The notes: a model not told the origin generated them from the sequence alone. Counted from the stretch's first letter, positions 9,164 to 18,145 are shown. The stretch: 64,000 nt of DNA from Butyrivibrio sp. (GCA_017535785.1 JAFXTN010000037.1:62001-126000); one strand, 5' to 3'. Numbers and translations: made by a program.

Positions 9164-9880
9164 ATGAGTGAGATCTTTTCAAGAACAGAATTACTTCTGG
9201 GAGAGGACGCGGTAAAAGAGCTTTCTAAAAAGCGAGTAGCTGTATTCGGCGTAGGCGGAGTAGGCGGATATGTCTGTGAAGCCCTTATAAGGAGCGGGAT
9301 CGGAGCCTTTGATCTCTGCGACAATGATACCGTGGCCGTATCCAATATAAACAGGCAGATAATCGCAACGACGAGCAGTGTCGGCAAGTACAAGGTTGAT
9401 GTCATGAAAGAGAGAATGCTTGATATCAATCCCGAAGCGGACATAAGGGTTCACAAATGTTTCTTTTTACCTGAGAATGCCGACAGTTTCCCGTTTGAAG
9501 AGTATGATTACGTGGTTGATGCGGTAGATACCGTGACAGCCAAGATAGAGTTGATCATGCGGGCAAAAGAAAAAAACATACCCGTTATAAGTTCAATGGG
9601 AGCGGGCAATAAGCTTGATCCCACAGCCTTTACCGTTGCGGATATATATAAGACCTCGGTCGATCCTCTTGCGAGAGTGATGAGACGAGAGCTTAAAAAG
9701 CGCGGAGTTAAGGACCTTAAGGTCGTATATTCCACCGAGGAGCCTCTTGAGCCCATAGGCGGACACAAGTCCCCCGGTGAAGATTCTTCAAGAAGGAGCA
9801 CCCCCGGAAGTGTGGCGTTTGTCCCTTCAGTTGCAGGGCTGTGCATAGCTTCGGAGATAATTAAAGACCTCATAAGATAA
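9164..9880 (+). CDS. tcdA: tRNA threonylcarbamoyladenosine dehydratase TcdA (CsdL)
   Basis: An E1-like (ThiF/MoeB superfamily) ATP-dependent enzyme that cyclises t6A to ct6A at tRNA position 37. The 238-residue chain shows the adenylation site FGVGGVGGYVCEALIRSGIG, the arginine-bearing NINRQI segment, DYVVDAVDTVTAKIELI, and the late KSPGEDSSRRSTPGSVAFV typical of TcdA. The two CxxC zinc motifs of ThiF/MoeB are absent, as expected for TcdA. It is followed by a strong terminator and so ends this transcription unit. Confidence 0.93.
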   Translation: MSEIFSRTELLLGEDAVKELSKKRVAVFGVGGVGGYVCEALIRSGIGAFDLCDNDTVAVSNINRQIIATTSSVGKYKVDVMKERMLDINPEADIRVHKCFFLPENADSFPFEEYDYVVDAVDTVTAKIELIMRAKEKNIPVISSMGAGNKLDPTAFTVADIYKTSVDPLARVMRRELKKRGVKDLKVVYSTEEPLEPIGGHKSPGEDSSRRSTPGSVAFVPSVAGLCIASEIIKDLIR

Positions 9881-9886
9881 AAATTG

Positions 9887-9917
9887 ATCGCATGTACTAA
9901 TGTACATGCGATTTTTC
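9887..9917 (+). terminator. Terminator after tcdA
   Basis: A perfect 11-bp stem: ATCGCATGTAC (9887-9897) and GTACATGCGAT (9902-9912), TAAT loop, then TTTTC. Confidence 0.92.
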
Positions 9918-9983
9918 TTTAAATATGTGTTATTATTATTCACGGTATGGAATTAAATATAATATGCTTCCGGAGGTTTCTAA

Positions 9984-11405
9984 ATGGGCGGATTTTTTGG
10001 CGTTGCATCTAAAGAGAGCGCGGTATTTGATCTTTTCTACGGTACTGACTACCATTCACATCTTGGTACACGTCGTGCAGGATTAGCGGTATATGACAAG
10101 AAGAAAGGTTTCGATCGTTCGATACACAATATCGAGAGGTCTTATTTCAGACCTAAGTTTGAAGACGATATGCAGAAGATGGAGGGTAATCTCGGAATCG
10201 GATGTATCTCTGATTTTGAGCCACAGCCTCTTATTGTAAGATCACATCATGGCACATATGCCATTACTACAGTCGGCAAGATCAACAACATTGATGGTAT
10301 CACCAAGAAGCTTTTTGCGGATAACCACTCTCATTTCCTTGAGATGAGCGGCGGAGACATCAATCCCACTGAGCTTGTTGCATCTATTATCAATCAGAAA
10401 GATACCATCGTTGACGGTATACGTTACGCTCAAGAGATCATCAAGGGTTCCATGTCACTTCTTTTGATGACACCAGAAGGAATATATGCGGCAAGAGACA
10501 AATTCGGCCGTACTCCGGTTCAGATAGGACATAAGGACGAGGGATTCTGCGTCTGCTTTGAAAGTTTTTCATATTTAAATCTTGGATATACTACATACAA
10601 AGAGTTGGGACCCGGAGAGATAGCATATATCACACCGGAGAGCGTTGAGATAGTAGCACCTGCGTTTAACAAGATGCGCGTATGTACATTCCTTTGGATA
10701 TATTACGGATTCCCTGCTTCGACTTACGAGGGACTTAATGTAGAAAATGTAAGATACGGCTGTGGCGAGAAGCTTGCACAGCGCGATATGCAGAGGGGTA
10801 TTCATCCCGATATCGTTGCGGGAGTTCCCGATTCGGGTGTAGCACATGCAATAGGATATTCCAATGCATCAGGCATTCCTTATTCAAGACCTTTTGTAAA
10901 ATATACGCCTACTTGGCCAAGATCTTTCATGCCTACTATTCAGTCCAGAAGAGATCTTATTGCCAAGATGAAGCTCCTTCCGATAAATCAGCTCATAAAC
11001 GACAAGAGCCTTCTTCTTATCGACGATTCTATCGTAAGAGGAACGCAGCTTCGTGAGACTACCGAGTTCCTTTATAAGAGCGGAGCAAAAGAGGTACATA
11101 TAAGACCCGCATGTCCGCCTCTTGTATATGGATGTAAATATCTTAACTTCTCACGTTCAAACTCAGAGATGGAGCTTATCACAAGAAGAGTTATCGAAAA
11201 GCTTGAGGGTTATCCTTCACCAAACGAGGAGACCGTAAGAAAGTATACGGATCCGGATTCACCTCAGTATGCAGCGATGCTTGAGGAGATAAGAAAAGAG
11301 CTTAATTTCACATCTCTTCACTATCATCGTCTCGACGATATGGTTGAAGCTATCCCGCTTGAGCCTTGTAAGCTTTGTACTTACTGTTGGAGCGGTAAAG
11401 AGTGA
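9984..11405 (+). CDS. PurF-like phosphoribosyltransferase lacking the glutaminase cysteine
   Basis: A 473-residue PurF homologue. The C-terminal phosphoribosyltransferase half is well kept: VAGVPDSGVAHAIGY, the PRPP loop LLLIDDSIVRGTQLRETT, and CKLCTYCW at the end, which fits the 4Fe-4S ligands of Bacillus-type PurF. The N-terminal Ntn-glutaminase half starts MGGFFGVASKES, whereas active enzymes have Cys directly after the initiator or propeptide (CGVFG). The oxyanion segment HNGxxTN reads TVGKINN. It therefore probably cannot hydrolyse glutamine, and may use free ammonia or have another role. A TATAAT (9958-9963) and a GGAGG ribosome site precede it, and metY follows 47 bases later. The family call is firm; the reaction is uncertain. 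Confidence 0.8.
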   Translation: MGGFFGVASKESAVFDLFYGTDYHSHLGTRRAGLAVYDKKKGFDRSIHNIERSYFRPKFEDDMQKMEGNLGIGCISDFEPQPLIVRSHHGTYAITTVGKINNIDGITKKLFADNHSHFLEMSGGDINPTELVASIINQKDTIVDGIRYAQEIIKGSMSLLLMTPEGIYAARDKFGRTPVQIGHKDEGFCVCFESFSYLNLGYTTYKELGPGEIAYITPESVEIVAPAFNKMRVCTFLWIYYGFPASTYEGLNVENVRYGCGEKLAQRDMQRGIHPDIVAGVPDSGVAHAIGYSNASGIPYSRPFVKYTPTWPRSFMPTIQSRRDLIAKMKLLPINQLINDKSLLLIDDSIVRGTQLRETTEFLYKSGAKEVHIRPACPPLVYGCKYLNFSRSNSEMELITRRVIEKLEGYPSPNEETVRKYTDPDSPQYAAMLEEIRKELNFTSLHYHRLDDMVEAIPLEPCKLCTYCWSGKE

Positions 11406-11452
11406 TATTGAAAATATAATGATATAATTTTTGAATAATATGGAGGAATATT

Positions 11453-12730
11453 ATGAATCAGCAGAAAATCGGAACAAAGTGCGTACAGGCCGGATATACT
11501 CCGGGAAACGGTGAACCTCGTCAGATCCCGATCATTCAGTCTACAACTTTCAAATATGATACAAGTGAGGATATGGGAAAGCTTTTTGATCTGGAGGCTT
11601 CAGGTTATTTCTATACAAGACTTCAGAACCCCACCAATGACTATGTTGCAGCCAAGATCGCGGCACTTGAAGGCGGAACGGCAGCAATGCTCACATCTTC
11701 CGGACAGGCAGCAAACTTTTTTGCACTCTTTAATATCTGTGAGAACGGAAGCCATATAGTTGCTTCTTCTTCAATCTATGGCGGAACATTCAATCTTATC
11801 GCCGTTACAATGGCTAAGATGGGAATTGATGTTACATTCGTATCACCCGACAGCACAGAGGAAGAGCTCAATGCAGCGTTCAAGGACAACACAAGAGCGG
11901 TATTCGGTGAGACAATTGCAAATCCCGCGCTCACAGTTCTTGATATCGAGCTTTTTGCTAAGGTGGCTCATGCTCACGGAGTGCCTCTTATCGTTGATAA
12001 TACATTCCCCACACCCGTTAACTGCAGACCTATCGAGTGGGGCGCAGATATAGTAACTCATTCAACAACAAAGTACATGGACGGACATGGAGCTGCTGTA
12101 GGTGGAGTTATCGTTGATTCAGGTAAGTTTGACTGGATGGCTCACGCAGATAAGTTCCCCGGACTTACAACACCCGATGATTCTTATCACGGAATAGTAT
12201 ATGCAGAGAAGTTCGGAAAAGAAGGAGCGTTCATCACAAAGTGTACAGCACAGCTTATGCGTGACTTTGGTTGCATTCAGTCTCCTCAGAACGCATTTCT
12301 CTTGAATCTTGGTCTTGAGTCACTTCATGTTCGTATGCCCAAGCACGTTGAGAACGGACTTGCTGTTGCAAAGTTCCTTGAGTCACAGGATAAGGTTAAG
12401 AAGGTCAGCTACCCCGGACTTGAGTCAGATAAGTATTATGAGCTTGCCAAGAAATATCTTCCTAACGGCGGATGCGGCGTAGTTTCATTTGAGCTTGCCG
12501 GTGGAAGAGCAGCAGCGGAGAGCTTTATGAAGAAGCTCAAGATGGCAGCTATCGAGACACACGTAGCAGATGCTCGTACATGTTGTCTTAACCCTGCAAC
12601 ATCAACACATCGTCAGCTTACAGATGAGCAGCTTGAGGCAGCAGGAATCCCTGCAGGACTTATCCGTTTGTCATGCGGACTTGAAGATAAAGAAGATCTT
12701 ATAGCAGATATTGCTAATGCATTAGCATAA
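11453..12730 (+). CDS. metY: O-acetylhomoserine sulfhydrylase MetY
   Basis: A 425-residue PLP enzyme of the Cys/Met metabolism family that joins O-acetylhomoserine with sulfide or methanethiol to give homocysteine or methionine. Motifs are GTKCVQAGY and PIIQSTTFKYDTSEDM, the cofactor segment SSGQAANFFALFN, PLIVDNTFPTPVNCRPIEWGADIVTHSTTKYMDGHG (the Lys of STTKY binds PLP), and SIGLEDxxD-like SCGLEDKEDLIADI at the end. Length and the PIEWGADI insert favour the MetY clade over MetB. A methanethiol-using MetY would fit the nitrogenase-like system 20 kb downstream. Its own terminator follows. Confidence 0.93.
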   Translation: MNQQKIGTKCVQAGYTPGNGEPRQIPIIQSTTFKYDTSEDMGKLFDLEASGYFYTRLQNPTNDYVAAKIAALEGGTAAMLTSSGQAANFFALFNICENGSHIVASSSIYGGTFNLIAVTMAKMGIDVTFVSPDSTEEELNAAFKDNTRAVFGETIANPALTVLDIELFAKVAHAHGVPLIVDNTFPTPVNCRPIEWGADIVTHSTTKYMDGHGAAVGGVIVDSGKFDWMAHADKFPGLTTPDDSYHGIVYAEKFGKEGAFITKCTAQLMRDFGCIQSPQNAFLLNLGLESLHVRMPKHVENGLAVAKFLESQDKVKKVSYPGLESDKYYELAKKYLPNGGCGVVSFELAGGRAAAESFMKKLKMAAIETHVADARTCCLNPATSTHRQLTDEQLEAAGIPAGLIRLSCGLEDKEDLIADIANALA

Positions 12731-12743
12731 AAGAAAAAAGAAT

Positions 12744-12789
12744 ACGCGGGTTTCTGTAGCGTGACGCTTGCAGAAATCCGCGTTTTTTA
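12744..12789 (+). terminator. Terminator between metY and nadE
   Basis: ACGCGGGTTTCTG (12744-12756) pairs with CAGAAATCCGCGT (12771-12783), then a T6 run. It lies between convergent genes. Confidence 0.9.
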
Positions 12790-12802
12790 TTGAGATCATT
12801 TA

Positions 12803-13552
12803 TTACTTAACGTATGTAGGAATAGTCTGTAACTTATGCAGGTTATTCTTGTGCATCCTGTCTATCTTTTCTTTTGTGGCTGCATCCTCGCAGACACCTG
12901 TCATTACATATTTATCAAGAGTGTCATAAGTAAATCCGAGTTTGTCTTCATCAGAGAGACCGCAGAGTCCGTCTGAAGGAGTCTTGTGAATGAGCTCTGT
13001 GGGAAGACCGAGCGCATCGCCGATCTGTCTCATCTCGGTAACGAGGAAATCAGCGCAGGGACTGAAGTCTCCGGCTGCATCACCGTACTTGGTGGAGTAT
13101 CCCACATAGTCCTCCGACTTATTGCAGGTATTGGCTACACGTCCGCCGTTTGGAAGTGACTGAGCTATTGCATATAAAGTAGTCATCCTGATCCTGGGAG
13201 GAGTGTTTATTATCGCATCATTTCCCATTTCAATACCGGCTTCCGCGAGAGCTTTTTTCTCGCCTTCCACAGCAGGATTGATATTTACGATGTAGTGCTT
13301 GATATCAAGGAGCTTGGCAACTGCTTTTGAATCCTCGATATCCTTTTGCTCGCCGTTCGGCATAAGAACGCCGACAACTCTGTCTTTTCCAAGTGCTCTT
13401 ACAAGGAGAGCGGCAACGATTGTTGAGTCTTTTCCGCCTGAAAGACCGATGACTGCGCTTGCCTTGGGGCCGTTGTTGTCAAACCATTCTTTTATCCAGT
13501 TACAAATGTTTTCTATTTCCTGTTTGGGATCTATCTTTCTATATTCGCTCAT
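12803..13552 (-). CDS. nadE: NAD+ synthase, ammonia-dependent
   Basis: A 249-residue N-type ATP pyrophosphatase that amidates nicotinate adenine dinucleotide to NAD+. The P-loop AVIGLSGGKDSTIVAALLVRA, the IRMTTLYAIAQSLPNGGRVANTCNKSEDYVGY segment and KTPSDGLCGLSDEDKLGFTYDTLD are the family signature. There is no glutaminase domain, so it uses ammonia. Its start overlaps the stop of pncB by 4 bases, showing translational coupling within a nadM-pncB-nadE salvage operon. Confidence 0.95.
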   Translation of the reverse strand: MSEYRKIDPKQEIENICNWIKEWFDNNGPKASAVIGLSGGKDSTIVAALLVRALGKDRVVGVLMPNGEQKDIEDSKAVAKLLDIKHYIVNINPAVEGEKKALAEAGIEMGNDAIINTPPRIRMTTLYAIAQSLPNGGRVANTCNKSEDYVGYSTKYGDAAGDFSPCADFLVTEMRQIGDALGLPTELIHKTPSDGLCGLSDEDKLGFTYDTLDKYVMTGVCEDAATKEKIDRMHKNNLHKLQTIPTYVK

Positions 13553-14754
13553 ACCGTTTCGTGCTCCATTCTCCAGTTAATACATCTTTGTAAGTAGTCA
13601 ACATACGCGGGATTTTTGCACATGCCCTTTCCTTCAACGTCGGAAATCTTAGCAACATCCTGACCGTTGCAGGCTGTTGTCTTCATTACGATGTTGAGTG
13701 CAGGAACGAATGTATCGTTTGCAATGTATGTTCCGATTCCGAAAGCAACTCTTGCCTTTCCGTTGAAGTGAGCGAAGATATTGTTTGCTCTTTCAAAATC
13801 AAGGCTGTCACTGAAGAGAAGTGTCTTAGTTGTAGGATCGATACCGAGACTCTTGTAATGCTCGATCATCTTTTCACCCCACTCGATCGGGTCGCCGCTG
13901 TCGTGGCGTACACCGGAGAAGAGTGTTGAATAAGTCAACTGGAAGTCGCGAAGGAAGCAATCTGTTGTGATCGCATCTGTAAGGGCGGTTCCGTTGAGGA
14001 TTCCGTATTCTTTTACCCAGAAGTCAAGCGCGTACCAGTTTGAGTATGCGGGATTGTGCTTGTGATTGCCCTGACCTACGCACATGATCCACTCGTGCGC
14101 CATTGTTCCGACAGGGTTTACACCAAGCTCTTTTGCCAAAAGAACATTTGAAGTTCCGACAAACTTTGAATCGCCGAGATCGGCATTCTTAAGCTTCATA
14201 ACAGCAAGCTCCTGAGCCTCTGCGGAAAGTCTTCTTCTGAGACCGAACTCACTGAATGCACCGATGTTGAACTTTTTATCTGTAAGAGCCTTTATCTTTT
14301 CATCAAGCTTCTGCTCAAAAGAAGCCATGAGCTCTTCGTAGTCATATGCCATTCTGAAATACACTTCGTTAACGATAGCGAGAGTGGGGATTTCATAGAG
14401 TGAAGTGTTGAGCCATGTTCCGTTGGTCTCGATCGTAAGTCCGCAATCTGCATCTGTTCCGATAGTGAAATCTTCGTATCTTGGATGCCAGAGACGAAGG
14501 AAATCAACGTAGGATTTCTTGATCCACTTGATACCTTTAAGATAAGTAAGCTCATCCTCGGTAAAAGTAAGGTCGCAATAAGCGAGGATCTGTCGCTTTA
14601 TTTCCTCGACCATTTCCTCTGTGAAAAAGACATCTTTGTTTCTGCACTTGAAAGACCAGGTCGTTGTGTAATCAGGGAAGTTGTGATAGATTGCCTGTCC
14701 CATTGAAAACTTGTAAAGATCTGTTTCAAGTAGACTGCTGATTATGTTTTGCAT
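13549..14754 (-). CDS. pncB: Nicotinate phosphoribosyltransferase PncB
   Basis: A 401-residue enzyme converting nicotinate and PRPP to nicotinate mononucleotide at the entry of NAD salvage. It starts SLLETDLYKFSMGQAIYHNFP, with TTWSFKCRN next, FSEFGLRRRLS at about residues 165-175 (the catalytic-loop segment), MAHEWIM and FSGVRHDSGDPIEWGEKMI, all typical of the family. A GAGGAGA ribosome site precedes ATG 14754. It sits between the adenylyltransferase and nadE, giving a compact three-step pathway. Confidence 0.95.
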   Translation of the reverse strand: MQNIISSLLETDLYKFSMGQAIYHNFPDYTTTWSFKCRNKDVFFTEEMVEEIKRQILAYCDLTFTEDELTYLKGIKWIKKSYVDFLRLWHPRYEDFTIGTDADCGLTIETNGTWLNTSLYEIPTLAIVNEVYFRMAYDYEELMASFEQKLDEKIKALTDKKFNIGAFSEFGLRRRLSAEAQELAVMKLKNADLGDSKFVGTSNVLLAKELGVNPVGTMAHEWIMCVGQGNHKHNPAYSNWYALDFWVKEYGILNGTALTDAITTDCFLRDFQLTYSTLFSGVRHDSGDPIEWGEKMIEHYKSLGIDPTTKTLLFSDSLDFERANNIFAHFNGKARVAFGIGTYIANDTFVPALNIVMKTTACNGQDVAKISDVEGKGMCKNPAYVDYLQRCINWRMEHETV

Positions 14755-14781
14755 TTTTTCTCTCCTCTTTGGTGGTGCTTG

Positions 14782-15297
14782 TTATAATAATTTTCCGTTT
14801 TCGGATAAGTATTCTCTGAAGGTTTCGTTTATATCATCAGCGTGAATTCCGGGGTTTTCTCTTATCTGAGTTCCCGAAGTCTTGATGATCGTGCGGTCGA
14901 CCAATCTGAAGTTGTGATCAGGGTAGATTGCGCTGAGCTTCTCAACGTAAGAAGGTTCTCCTGTGTACCAGTTAAACGTAGCGCTGTCAGGGCTGATGCC
15001 TGCATTTGAGAATAGCTCGTCTCCCCAGAGCACCCAGTTTTCATGGGTGAAGGTTCCGTCGAGCCCAAGCTTTTTATCATCGATCTGTACGACAATAACT
15101 CTGTCTTTTTGTGCTTCAAACATCTTGGTTACGAGCTTGATGCGTGTATTAAAGTCAAGAAAATCACGGCCGCGGTCGTTCTGATAGCCGCAGACTGCGA
15201 TTATTACTTTATCATTTTCAGAAAGAGCTGTTTTAATAAGTGATTCATGTCCCTTGTGCATGGGAATAAAGCAGCCAAATACAATACCTATATTCAT
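14782..15297 (-). CDS. NadR/NadM-like nicotinamide-nucleotide adenylyltransferase
   Basis: A 171-residue nucleotidyltransferase of the HIGH superfamily. The ATP site is GIVFGCFIPMHKGHESLI (HKGH is the HxGH motif) and the second motif is TSGTQIRENPG near residue 145. This resembles the NMN adenylyltransferase domain of NadR, without its HTH or kinase domains. Position upstream of pncB and nadE supports a role in making the dinucleotide from the mononucleotide. The start has an AAAGG ribosome site and a TATAAT box inside a short inverted repeat upstream. Confidence 0.8.
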   Translation of the reverse strand: MNIGIVFGCFIPMHKGHESLIKTALSENDKVIIAVCGYQNDRGRDFLDFNTRIKLVTKMFEAQKDRVIVVQIDDKKLGLDGTFTHENWVLWGDELFSNAGISPDSATFNWYTGEPSYVEKLSAIYPDHNFRLVDRTIIKTSGTQIRENPGIHADDINETFREYLSENGKLL

Positions 15298-15310
15298 TGT
15301 TGGTGCCTTT

Positions 15311-15342
15311 CGTTAGTTTTTACGTATTATATCACACTAACG
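15311..15342 (-). promoter_or_regulatory. Promoter and probable operator of the NAD salvage operon
   Basis: On the minus strand a TATAAT hexamer (15331-15326) sits between the inverted arms CGTTAG (15311-15316) and CTAACG (15337-15342). An operator flanking the -10 would give simple repression. The region lies inside the last codons of the upstream membrane-protein gene. The regulator is not identifiable here. Confidence 0.5.
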
Positions 15343-15983
15343 GCCTTGGAACATATTTTTTCACTAAAAGGCATAAAGAAACCGGCGACCGGACCGACGA
15401 GGGCAGCGCAGATGAGCGTGCCTATGCCGAAAGTGCCGCCAAGAAGCCAGCCTATTATAACAAAAAGGCTGTCGACTATGATCCTCATGATGCTGAATTT
15501 CTTTTTGAGCTTATCGCTTATAACAACGGCAACAAGGTCATTAGGGCCTGTTCCCGCATCTGACTTTATTACTATCGTCATTCCGAAAGCCAAGATCACG
15601 CAGCCGAGGGCAAGAATAATGATCCTTACCGGCAAGGCCGTAACCTTGCCGATAATAGGATTTAATATCAGAGAAAAGAAATCTATTATAGGGCCTCCGA
15701 ATATCATGCAAAGAAGAGTTCCGATCTTGATATAGCTTCTGTCTACAGCAAGCAGAACAAAGATTATAAGAAGGCTGATCGCGATGTGTACACGTCCGTG
15801 CGTAAGCCCCGGGATAAGGCTGATGGCATCAAGGCGTCTGAAAATACCCTGGATCAGGACGTTAAACGGATCGGAGCCTAGATCCACCAGAAGAAACAGT
15901 GTTACGCCAAGGTGGGCGATGATAAGTCCGATCATCAGTAGTGCGACTCTTATGAGCCATTCTTTTACGGATCTCTTTTCCAT
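15327..15983 (-). CDS. YczE/YitT-type integral membrane protein
   Basis: A 218-residue protein with five or six membrane segments. It contains the repeated family motif of YczE/YyaS proteins: LGSDPFNVLIQGI near residue 36 and DAGTGPNDLVAVVISDKL near 142, each after a hydrophobic helix. These proteins are abundant in Firmicutes and their role is poorly defined; YczE has been linked to surfactin synthesis in Bacillus. Its 3' end contains the promoter for the NAD salvage operon. Confidence 0.8.
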   Translation of the reverse strand: MEKRSVKEWLIRVALLMIGLIIAHLGVTLFLLVDLGSDPFNVLIQGIFRRLDAISLIPGLTHGRVHIAISLLIIFVLLAVDRSYIKIGTLLCMIFGGPIIDFFSLILNPIIGKVTALPVRIIILALGCVILAFGMTIVIKSDAGTGPNDLVAVVISDKLKKKFSIMRIIVDSLFVIIGWLLGGTFGIGTLICAALVGPVAGFFMPFSEKICSKAVSVI

Positions 15984-16004
15984 GCATTCCCCCTATAAAA
16001 TGAA

Positions 16005-17171
16005 TTATGAAAAGATAATGTTTCTGAGTTTCCTTGTAAGCGGGCCTGTACCGTAATCAAAGCGCTGAACGAGCATGATAAATGTAGTCATGGTAGTCGG
16101 ATCGTTTACAAAATATGCTCCCAGCCAGCCATCCCAGCCGTATTCGCCTTTATTACCTATAATAGAAGCCTGTGAAGGATCATCAAGCACTCTCATAAGA
16201 TTACCGTAGGTAAAGCCTTCAAGTCCCTGCCAAGCATCGAAATCAGGCTGCTGATAAGGCGTGAGCTTTCCTGATGTAAGGAATTTAACACTGTTAGCTG
16301 AAAGAAGCTGCTTGTTGCCGAACTTTCCGTCGTTAAGGAGCATCTGTCCGAAGCGTGCATAATCATCTACAGTTGAGAAAAGACCTGCTCCGCCTGATTC
16401 AAACGGGTTAGTACCGCCGTCATTTCTGATAACGAGTCTGTCACCGTGATACTCGATAAGTCTTCCCTTAACGCTCTTATATGCCTTAGAAAGACGATCC
16501 AATTTGCTCGCGGGAACATAGAAGTCCGTATCGTTCATTCTAAGAGGATCAAGGATCCTTGCTCTTACAAAATCTCCGAATGTCATTCCGGAAGCTTTTT
16601 CTATTACAGCACCGAGAACATCCGCACTTGTACCGTACTGGAAGTGACTTCCCGGCATAAAGTTAAGCGGGATCTTTCCGATCTTTTCCGCGAATTCGAT
16701 CGTTGACATCATCTTATCTGTGCCAAGTCTCTTTTCCATTCCGTTCATAAGGCGGCCTACCGCAACTTCCGTGGGCGTACCAAGACCCGGATAAACAAGC
16801 CCTGAAGTCATATTAAGAAGATCACGGATCCTCATCTTTTTATCAGCGGGAACCTTGTGAACCTTGCCTTTTGAAAGATAGCTCTGGTTGTTGAAGCTGT
16901 CGATATAGTTGCCTACAGGCTCGCCGAGATCTATGATCCCATCCTCAACAAGCATCATTGCTGCTGTTGCTGTTATCGGCTTGGTCTGTGAATATAGTCT
17001 GAAAATCGTATCGCGGCTGATAGGGATGCCGTTCTTGATATCAGAAAAACCGCTCTTTGCAAAGAGAACTTCCTTACCATCTTTGATCTCAAGGGCAACA
17101 ACTCCGGCAACCTCTTGTTTATAGACTGCTTTGTCCATACATTCCTGGACGAGTTTAAGTTTGTCTCTCAT
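16005..17171 (-). CDS. Serine hydrolase of the beta-lactamase (class C)/esterase family
   Basis: A 388-residue protein with the penicillin-binding-protein-like fold. The catalytic Ser-x-x-Lys is Ser61-Gln-Thr-Lys64 in FRLYSQTKPITA. The Tyr motif is probably YGTSADVLG near residue 183. There is no signal peptide, so it is probably cytosolic and esterase-like (EstB type) rather than a wall enzyme. A GAGAGG ribosome site precedes ATG 17171. Substrate unknown. Confidence 0.85.
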   Translation of the reverse strand: MRDKLKLVQECMDKAVYKQEVAGVVALEIKDGKEVLFAKSGFSDIKNGIPISRDTIFRLYSQTKPITATAAMMLVEDGIIDLGEPVGNYIDSFNNQSYLSKGKVHKVPADKKMRIRDLLNMTSGLVYPGLGTPTEVAVGRLMNGMEKRLGTDKMMSTIEFAEKIGKIPLNFMPGSHFQYGTSADVLGAVIEKASGMTFGDFVRARILDPLRMNDTDFYVPASKLDRLSKAYKSVKGRLIEYHGDRLVIRNDGGTNPFESGGAGLFSTVDDYARFGQMLLNDGKFGNKQLLSANSVKFLTSGKLTPYQQPDFDAWQGLEGFTYGNLMRVLDDPSQASIIGNKGEYGWDGWLGAYFVNDPTTMTTFIMLVQRFDYGTGPLTRKLRNIIFS

Positions 17172-17332
17172 ATATTAGACCTCTCCCAAATACTTTAAAA
17201 TCATACCTAATACAACGAATTGCTTCGTTTTAGACTATTAACTATTGTATTACGAAATCGTGCAATATGAAATGGTTATCTCTACCTATAAGTTGTCAAT
17301 ATTATACATATTAAAAAAATGGGGTGATAATT

Positions 17333-17383
17333 ATGTTGAATATAAAAGTAAATTGTGACACACAGATCATCAAAGGAGAGTAA
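17333..17383 (+). CDS. Candidate 16-residue upstream open reading frame
   Basis: The ATG at 17333 follows a GGGGTGAT ribosome site and encodes MLNIKVNCDTQIIKGE. Its TAA at 17381-17383 lies 6 bases before the SGNH hydrolase ATG, inside that gene's ribosome site. It could couple translation of the next gene, or be chance. Confidence 0.25.
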   Translation: MLNIKVNCDTQIIKGE

Positions 17384-17389
17384 AGGATA

Positions 17390-18010
17390 ATGAAAAACAT
17401 ACTTGCATTCGGTGATTCAAATACATGGGGCCTTATCCCCGGGACAAAAGAAAGATATCCGGGAGAAATAAGATGGACAGGTCTCGTTCAAAATAAACTA
17501 GGTGATACAAAGATAATAGAAGAGGGACTTTGCGGAAGAACAACCGTATTCGAAGATGAGATAAGACCTTTCAGAAAGGGCGTAGACACACTTCCTCTTA
17601 TCCTGGAGAGTGCATCGCCGCTGGACGGCGTGATCATCATGCTCGGAACCAATGACTGCAAGTCATACTATCATGCCAATCCTCATATAATAGGAAAGGG
17701 TCTTGAGCGCTGCATTGAGGAGATCGAAAAGTACGTCTCTCCGGAGAAAGTACTCGTCGTTTCGCCTATTCACCTTGGCGATGATGTCTGGAAGCCAAGC
17801 AAAGATCCTGAGTTTGATACAGCCTCTGTGACAAGGAGTAAAGAGCTTGCCGATACCTACAGACGAATCGCAGAAAGAAGAGGAAACAGGTTCCTCGCTG
17901 CTTCATCATACGCAAAGGCAAGCAAGCGCGACGATGAACATCTTGATGAGAGAGGACATGAGGCACTGGCTGAAGCTATTACCGAGAAGATAGAGGCTAT
18001 GCAGATATAA
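17390..18010 (+). CDS. SGNH/GDSL-family hydrolase (arylesterase-like)
   Basis: A 206-residue single-domain lipase/acylhydrolase. Block I is AFGDSNTWGL (catalytic Ser10), block III is MLGTNDCKSYY (Gly and Asn of the oxyanion hole), and block V is DEHLDERGHEAL (catalytic Asp and His). The order and length fit the TesA/arylesterase group, with deacetylation of small or sugar esters most likely. There is no secretion signal. Translation starts after AAAGGAGAG/AAAGGA. Confidence 0.9.
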   Translation: MKNILAFGDSNTWGLIPGTKERYPGEIRWTGLVQNKLGDTKIIEEGLCGRTTVFEDEIRPFRKGVDTLPLILESASPLDGVIIMLGTNDCKSYYHANPHIIGKGLERCIEEIEKYVSPEKVLVVSPIHLGDDVWKPSKDPEFDTASVTRSKELADTYRRIAERRGNRFLAASSYAKASKRDDEHLDERGHEALAEAITEKIEAMQI

Positions 18011-18065
18011 GGACTTATATCTTAAGTATTTATTTTTACTCAAATTGATCAATCATCCGTTTGCT

Positions 18066-18094
18066 TTGACCTTTTTCTCTATTCAATCTATTAT
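18066..18094 (+). promoter_or_regulatory. Sigma-A-type promoter of the DUF2130 gene
   Basis: TTGACC (18066-18071), a 17-base spacer and TATTAT (18089-18094). The start region also carries CTATT/AATAG arms and a 14-base string TAGTAGGTAAAAGG that recurs at 38643-38656 in front of the TauT-type transporter. Confidence 0.6.
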
Positions 18095-18145
18095 TGAATA
18101 GTAGGTAAAAGGCATTGATATTTGAACTGAAAACGGAGGGGTGAT

